Shown here in pieces: positions 6,599 through 10,734 of a stretch of DNA of 10,734 bases; positions within the stretch are counted from its first letter, which is position 1, and every line of letters begins with the position of its first letter. The stretch is from Stramenopiles sp. TOSAG23-6 (taxonomy: Eukaryota; Sar). A model generated the notes under the pieces. It was not told the DNA's origin. It was given only the letters and a program-made list of their open reading frames with translations, and searched no databases. Position numbers and translations under genes: made by a program. The stretch is taken from the NCBI GenBank assembly GCA_900128565.1, contig LT636264.1, forward strand, positions 1 to 10,734, written 5' to 3'.

Positions 6599-7519
6599 AT
6601 GATTTCATCTGATGAAGTTATGTCACCAGATGCTGAACATGTGCTGTCAAGTACACCACCTTCAACACGCACACTGAAACATCTAAAATATGGCGTATCT
6701 ATGAGTAGCAAAAACAGTAAACGACCAATCTTACCTCCAGTGCCACTTTTTCTACGTCCCCCAAAAACTCCACAGACAGAATGCACCAGGCCACAAAGTA
6801 AGTTAGCAAGACTTAGCGGTGATATTTCGCCATTTGTTTATGCAACTGCAGAAGCAGAGCTTTTCAGTGATGGCACGCTTTTTCGAACACTAGATAGTAC
6901 ACTTATGAAAGAAACTATAAAGACAAAACAAACCTTGGAGTCTAATGATCAATCATCGATAGAGGAAATGTCAATAAGACCTTGCACTGACTCAAAAAAT
7001 GATAAATTGAAAACAATCATGACAAAGTGGCAAAATTTTGTCGATAGCTATGATGATTTGCAAAACAATGATCAATTTGTCATTGCATATGATAATACTC
7101 AAAAAACTGCAACAAAACGACGTTGCCTCCAAGCATACTTCTGGTTACTCTTATTCTTCATCGCTTCAATTTTTATCGTTGTATCTATATTTTGTTTTTT
7201 ATACTTTAGCCAGAATCATGAGTGGTATAAACCATCCTCTTTCTCGGTGAATGACGAAGACAATAGTTCTAGTATTAAAATACTACGAGCAAAAGAAAAG
7301 CCTAGTTCTAGTATTAAAATACTACGAGCAAAAGAAAAGCCTTTTACATTTTCTTCGAATAGATTTAAAGAAATAAATACCACATTAGAACAAATAAAAG
7401 ATGATTTACTAAAGATAGAGCACAAAGATTGGAAAAGTGATCCGAAAGGTGTATTTAAGAATAGAAAAAGTATGTATAATGGTGTACTTCAGATTCATCA
7501 ATCCGTACTTAATACCTAG
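6599..7519 (+). CDS. Single-pass membrane protein, unknown function
   Basis: The first in-frame ATG is at 6599, giving 306 residues to TAG at 7517-7519. The frame is open upstream to 6434 with plausible coding sequence (KKRKTSFVKAQYHHNV), so the true start may lie in an upstream exon. Residues 179-203 (AYFWLLLFFIASIFIVVSIF onward) form one strong transmembrane helix preceded by TKRRC; by the positive-inside rule the N-terminal 178 residues face the cytosol. The C-terminal part would then be lumenal or external and has NTT and NSS glycosylation sequons. The N-terminal part is Ser/Thr/Pro-rich and probably disordered. The C-terminal part contains a perfect tandem 13-residue duplication (SSSIKILRAKEKP). 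An AATAAA lies 30 bp past the stop. No family match is recognised. Confidence 0.65.
   Translation: MISSDEVMSPDAEHVLSSTPPSTRTLKHLKYGVSMSSKNSKRPILPPVPLFLRPPKTPQTECTRPQSKLARLSGDISPFVYATAEAELFSDGTLFRTLDSTLMKETIKTKQTLESNDQSSIEEMSIRPCTDSKNDKLKTIMTKWQNFVDSYDDLQNNDQFVIAYDNTQKTATKRRCLQAYFWLLLFFIASIFIVVSIFCFLYFSQNHEWYKPSSFSVNDEDNSSSIKILRAKEKPSSSIKILRAKEKPFTFSSNRFKEINTTLEQIKDDLLKIEHKDWKSDPKGVFKNRKSMYNGVLQIHQSVLNT
7265..7342 (+). repeat. Perfect 39-bp tandem duplication in coding sequence
   Basis: Units 7265-7303 and 7304-7342 are identical at all 39 positions and duplicate 13 codons (SSSIKILRAKEKP) just after the membrane segment of the single-pass protein. The lack of even synonymous differences points to a recent event. 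Confidence 0.95.
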
Positions 7520-7687
7520 TTTTTGACCAGCCAAAAAAAGAACACATAAATAAAAATGTACTATACTTGAATTCTTTATAGTTAACTCTAAATTTTCAGT
7601 AAATTCTCAAAATTTCATCTTCAGACACAAACTAGCACAAACAAAACGAACCATTGTAGTAGCTATTTTTTGAACAAACAGATTATT
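7520..7687. other. Short convergent intergenic spacer
   Basis: 168 bp between the stop of the + strand membrane protein gene and the stop of the minus-strand RS-type gene. AATAAA occurs at 7549-7554 on the + strand. No family element or other structure is seen. Confidence 0.5.
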
Positions 7688-10600
7688 TCACAAAGGATCA
7701 AAATATTTTGCTAAAGATTCCACCGACTCCATATTACCATTAGAAGTGCTATTAGTACTAGGAGCAATATTAAAACTAATAGGACTAGAAGAGCTATTAG
7801 TACTAGAAGCAATATTAGTATTAATAGTACTAGAAGTGCTATTAGTACTAGAAGCAATATTAGTATTAATAGTACTAGAAGCGACATTATTACTNATCTT
7901 ATTAGTAGATGTTCCATTATTCATCCATGCAGGCAGCGTTGCTGCTACACCACGACCAGCACCATGTGATACTGAAACGTTTTTCCTACTAGAAGCAGAT
8001 CCACCAACACCACTACCATCAGCATAAACATTTGATGTCACCGAATTAAAATTGTCTCTTTCTCGAGTAGGACTACGGCGATGATAATCTTTTGATATAT
8101 TGTTGCTGTACTTTCTATCTTTAGATCTACTACGAGAAGCACCTCTACTTTTATATCTACCTCGATTATCTTCATTATATCTACCTCGATTATCTTCATT
8201 ATATCTAACTCGATTATCTTCATTATATCTACCTCGATTATCTTCATTATAATGGCTTCGGTGCGAATTTTTACAATCTCGACTTGGACTTCTTTCTCTT
8301 CGCTCATCTCGAATTCTACTTCGACTTCTGCTTCTACTTGTTTCTCTTCGTTGATATTTACGATCTCGACTTCTTTTTCTTCGTTGATATTTACGATCTC
8401 GATTTCTTTCTATGCTACTTCTTTCTCCACTACGACTAGGACTATGATACTGGTTATAGGCATCACGATGTTGAATATGTGTATTACTATTATGCGAGAC
8501 ATTGTCATTACTTTCAGTACTATTACGCGAGACACTGCGTTTATTACTATTATGCGAAACATTGTCATTACTTTCAGTACTATTATCATCAATAGGACTA
8601 AGCGTCGATGAGTCCAATTCTATCTTTGCATTTTCTTTTAAGAATGCAATTCTGGCGTTTTTAATTGATGTTTCAACCATATGCTGACAAACCTCAAAAT
8701 TATCACTATTATCGCTTGTTACAACACACACTTTGTAATCAACTTCAGAACTGAGTTCAATAGTACATGCACAGGTATTTTGAATTCCCATGAACTCAGC
8801 TTCAATTCCTGAGCCTTCAAAATATTTTAAATATTTCTTATCAATTTTGACAGTCCATGAAAAAGATACGTTAGTTGTCGTATCATTATTTGAGGCATCC
8901 GAATTTTTATTAATACTACTAGAACTACGACGACGAGCTAGCCTAGGATCATGACCATATGCTTTCGAAGCACACATTGGCTTTCCAATAGTTTTTTTTG
9001 TAAATGGGTTTAATTTAAGTTCATTATTTGGGCTTTCGGAACTTTTCGGGGAACCATTCATTTCACCATTCATTTCATTATGTAAATTCATCGCTGACAA
9101 TTTCGCTTTTTCAGCAGCTATTTGCGATGGCGTCCTATACATCATTTTCGCCTTTTGAATGGCTAATTCCGAGGGTGGTACACTTACTTTAATTCTTTTT
9201 TTTTTTGGTATTTTAAATTTGTTTTTCTTTTTCATCTTCCGTTTCGCCTTTTTTTCCTTTCTCCTTGCTCTCTCTTCTTTTTCAAGTAACTTAGTTTCCT
9301 CTAAGATTTTTTTATTTTGAAGTTTGATTTTTATTCCATCAATTTCTGATTTAAGTTTCATATTACGAGCCTCTTTTTTTATACTTTCTTCCTTCAGGGG
9401 TTGTAAGGAACTTTCTAGAGATGTCGATGTTGAAATTACATTTTTGATTTTACGATTTTTAGACTTTGTTATACTAGGGTTAGAGTTTCGATTCTTTTGT
9501 TTTGGTGACTTTGGGGGACTTTTTTTTTCTAGTATTCGTATACAATGCCAAGGAACTCGTTGGTCATATGAACGATCACTATAAACAATAGAACAAGTCT
9601 CTTTTTCTATATTCACAGAAATAACTTTTCCACTAAAATAACCTTGAAAATGTTCCTCAACTTGTTCACGCCAAAACGCTTCTATGTATTTTGGAAAAAT
9701 ATTTCAAAAAAAAACCGTTAGGTACAAACTTTCGTATGAAACCAAAAAAAAAATCGAATTTGAAAAAAAATGAAACATACATTTTTTGACCCTTGAAAAA
9801 TTTTACATTTTTCTGAGTCTGTTTTGTATTTGTTTTCTGAGTCTGTTTTGTATTTGTTTTCTTAGTCTGTTTTGTGTTTGTTTTCTTAGTCTGTTTTGTG
9901 TTTGTTTTCTTAGTCTGTTTTGTGTTTGGTTTGTTAGTCTGTTTTGTGTAATTCATAACCTTTTTAGCTGCATTAGGTGTATAACTAGAAGTAGAACTAT
10001 TGCAAGTTGAATGAATTTTTGACATCTCTGGTGAAGTTGGCTCACAAACCATATTTTTAATACTATCCATATCCTCTATTATATTTGTATTTTCATCGTC
10101 TTCAGTTAGTGTGTCTTCAGCAGTTAGTGTTTCATCTGTATCATGATGTGTAGATGTAACTGAATGAGTGCTATCAATAACCACATTTTTAATATTCTCC
10201 ACGATTTTAGGATCCTCGGAAACTTTAGTTGTCTGCTCTATGACAAACGGTTCTAAATCTACCATCCGAACTGTTGTTTTAGGCATTGTATCCGCGTCAG
10301 ATTTACACACCACCATACTCACCATATTAGGTGAAATCGTTGTACTGTGCGAAACTGAGTTAGTCTGACGAGAGCCGACATCAGCCAAAAGAGGGACAGA
10401 GAAATGGTTTACATTAACATCAGCATCAGCATTTTTCTCTTCGATTCCAAGATTAATGGCAAGTTCTTCACGGCCATATATAGATCTAATACGGTTTAGT
10501 TCCGAAAGCACAGGAATCGTCAACATTTTTGAATCGAGCTCACCGTGCCTAACTTTACCTTTGGGTAAAGTAGAACTTGAACGTGGAAAGTCATACACAG

Positions 10601-10734
10601 CATCATCACCATCTATAGCTCTATTTGCAGCTGTTTTCAGAAAGTCAACATCAACTTTTCCATTTTTACGTACACCAATAACGATAGCTCCATAGTCAAC
10701 TTTGATGTTTTTTTTAGTTGTTGGGTCCTTTTCA
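7688..10734 (-). CDS. RS-rich, Tudor/Agenet-like nuclear protein, 5' end outside the window
   Basis: Two exons are visible: 9781-10734 (5' end missing) and 7688-9683, 982 residues to TGA. Exon one is mostly low complexity, with an NTKQTKKT repeat. The splice junction lies inside a small-barrel module (KFFKGQKIEAFWREQ, GYFSGKVISV, CSIVYSDRSYDQRVPWHCIR) like Tudor/Agenet domains. Then come a lysine/arginine-rich, coiled-coil-like segment with probable nuclear localisation signals (about 9190-9300), a repeated QKAK/AEKAK region and YGHDPRLARRR. A folded-looking stretch (about 8650-8880; VKIDKKYLKYFEGSGIEAEF) could be a divergent KH domain. After it are an RS/RE-rich region with YNEDNRGR repeats, a GRGVAATLPAWM segment and an Asn/Ser/Thr-rich tail. 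RS-rich regions are typical of splicing and RNA-processing factors. A role in RNA processing is inference; the KH call is weak. Confidence 0.7.
7741..7894 (-). repeat. 45-bp tandem repeat, about 3.4 units
   Basis: Units at 7741-7785, 7786-7830 and 7831-7875, plus a partial unit, encode a 15-residue Asn/Ser/Thr/Ala repeat (for example STINTNIASSTNSTS) near the C-terminus of the RS-type protein. The second and third units differ at only one position; the first is more diverged. An ambiguous base at 7895 lies just past the array. Confidence 0.85.
8154..8249 (-). repeat. 24-bp tandem repeat, 4 units, encoding YNEDNRGR
   Basis: Four units of 24 bp (8154, 8178, 8202, 8226) encode YNEDNRGR with a single change (G to V) in one unit. 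They lie inside the RS-rich region. Near-identity at the DNA level implies recent expansion or homogenisation. Confidence 0.9.
8482..8585 (-). repeat. Duplicated 44-bp segment encoding NSTESNDNVSHNSN
   Basis: Copies at 8482-8525 and 8542-8585 (60-bp period) differ at two or so positions and repeat NSTESNDNVSHNSN in the RS-type protein. Confidence 0.8.
9684..9780 (-). repeat. Introner-like intron in RS-type gene, GT...AT borders
   Basis: 97 nt. On the minus strand it starts GTATGTTTCATT after CAAAAAAT and ends CCAAAATACAT before AGAAGCG. The join gives GQKIEAFWREQ in one frame. The tempting ACATAG acceptor shifts the frame to a quick stop. AT is shared at both junctions, and the ends form an inverted repeat, TGTAT/ATACA. 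The core at 9717-9740 differs from the eIF3b cores at two positions. About 29 bases at the 3' end (9685-9713) match 4647-4675 in eIF3b. Confidence 0.88.
9814..9949 (-). repeat. 24-bp tandem repeat, about 5.7 units, encoding NTKQTKKT
   Basis: Units start at 9814, 9838, 9862, 9886, 9910 and 9934. Variants fall into two blocks (NTKQTQKT and NTKQTKKT), which shows stepwise expansion. The array sits just before the Tudor/Agenet-like module in the RS-type protein. Confidence 0.9.

Noticed and set aside
8154-8249. CRISPR-like array
   Set aside because: The 24-bp units are directly adjacent, without unique spacers, and are in frame within a coding region.
7746-8687. Long plus-strand frames opposite the RS-type gene
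   Set aside because: They are antisense shadows of repetitive coding sequence, with Leu/Ile/Ser-rich nonsense composition.

Overview
The window is nuclear DNA of an AT-rich, intron-dense eukaryote that uses the standard code (TAA, TAG and TGA all end genes here). It holds six genes or gene parts. Only one has a firm identity: the N-terminal part of translation initiation factor eIF3 subunit b, whose sequence and general style look like a planktonic stramenopile or related alga. That placement is tentative. Single ambiguous bases sit at 2570 and 7895.

Layout. On the + strand, 29-2389 is a six-exon gene for a protein with an N-terminal Tudor/Agenet-like module and a very acidic C-terminal half. 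It converges on a minus-strand single-exon gene (2737-3477, function unknown). Between that gene and eIF3b lies a 94-bp direct duplication (3494-3587 and 3655-3748). The eIF3b gene (3815-5391, minus) has four exons here and stops at a normal donor in the middle of its beta-propeller; the remaining two thirds of the protein are not in the window. Next come a 498-bp promoter/5'UTR region, a small membrane or secreted protein gene (5890-6252, minus), a divergent + strand single-pass membrane protein gene (about 6599-7519), and a large minus-strand gene (7688 to beyond 10734). The last encodes a Tudor/Agenet-like, lysine-rich, RS-rich and repeat-rich nuclear protein.

The main discovery is a dispersed family of about 93-112 nt introns that interrupt three unrelated genes: five in the first gene, two in eIF3b and one in the RS-type gene. 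They share a 5' end like ATGTACGTTTT, a core TACGAAATTTTGTACCTAAC in which 16 bases can self-pair and are followed by a CTAAC branch-point-like motif, a T-rich tail (TTTGAAATATTTTTCC) and a 3' end AATACAT. Reading-frame continuity shows that seven of the eight are removed without an AG acceptor. The ends are GT...AT or close to it, with one to four bases shared between the two junctions and short terminal inverted repeats (ATGTA/TACAT). All eight lie in the sense orientation of their genes, while degraded relatives also lie between genes. This looks like a family of mobile, introner-like introns with non-canonical splice borders. Ordinary GT-AG introns coexist with it: the 402-nt eIF3b intron and the donor at 3814.
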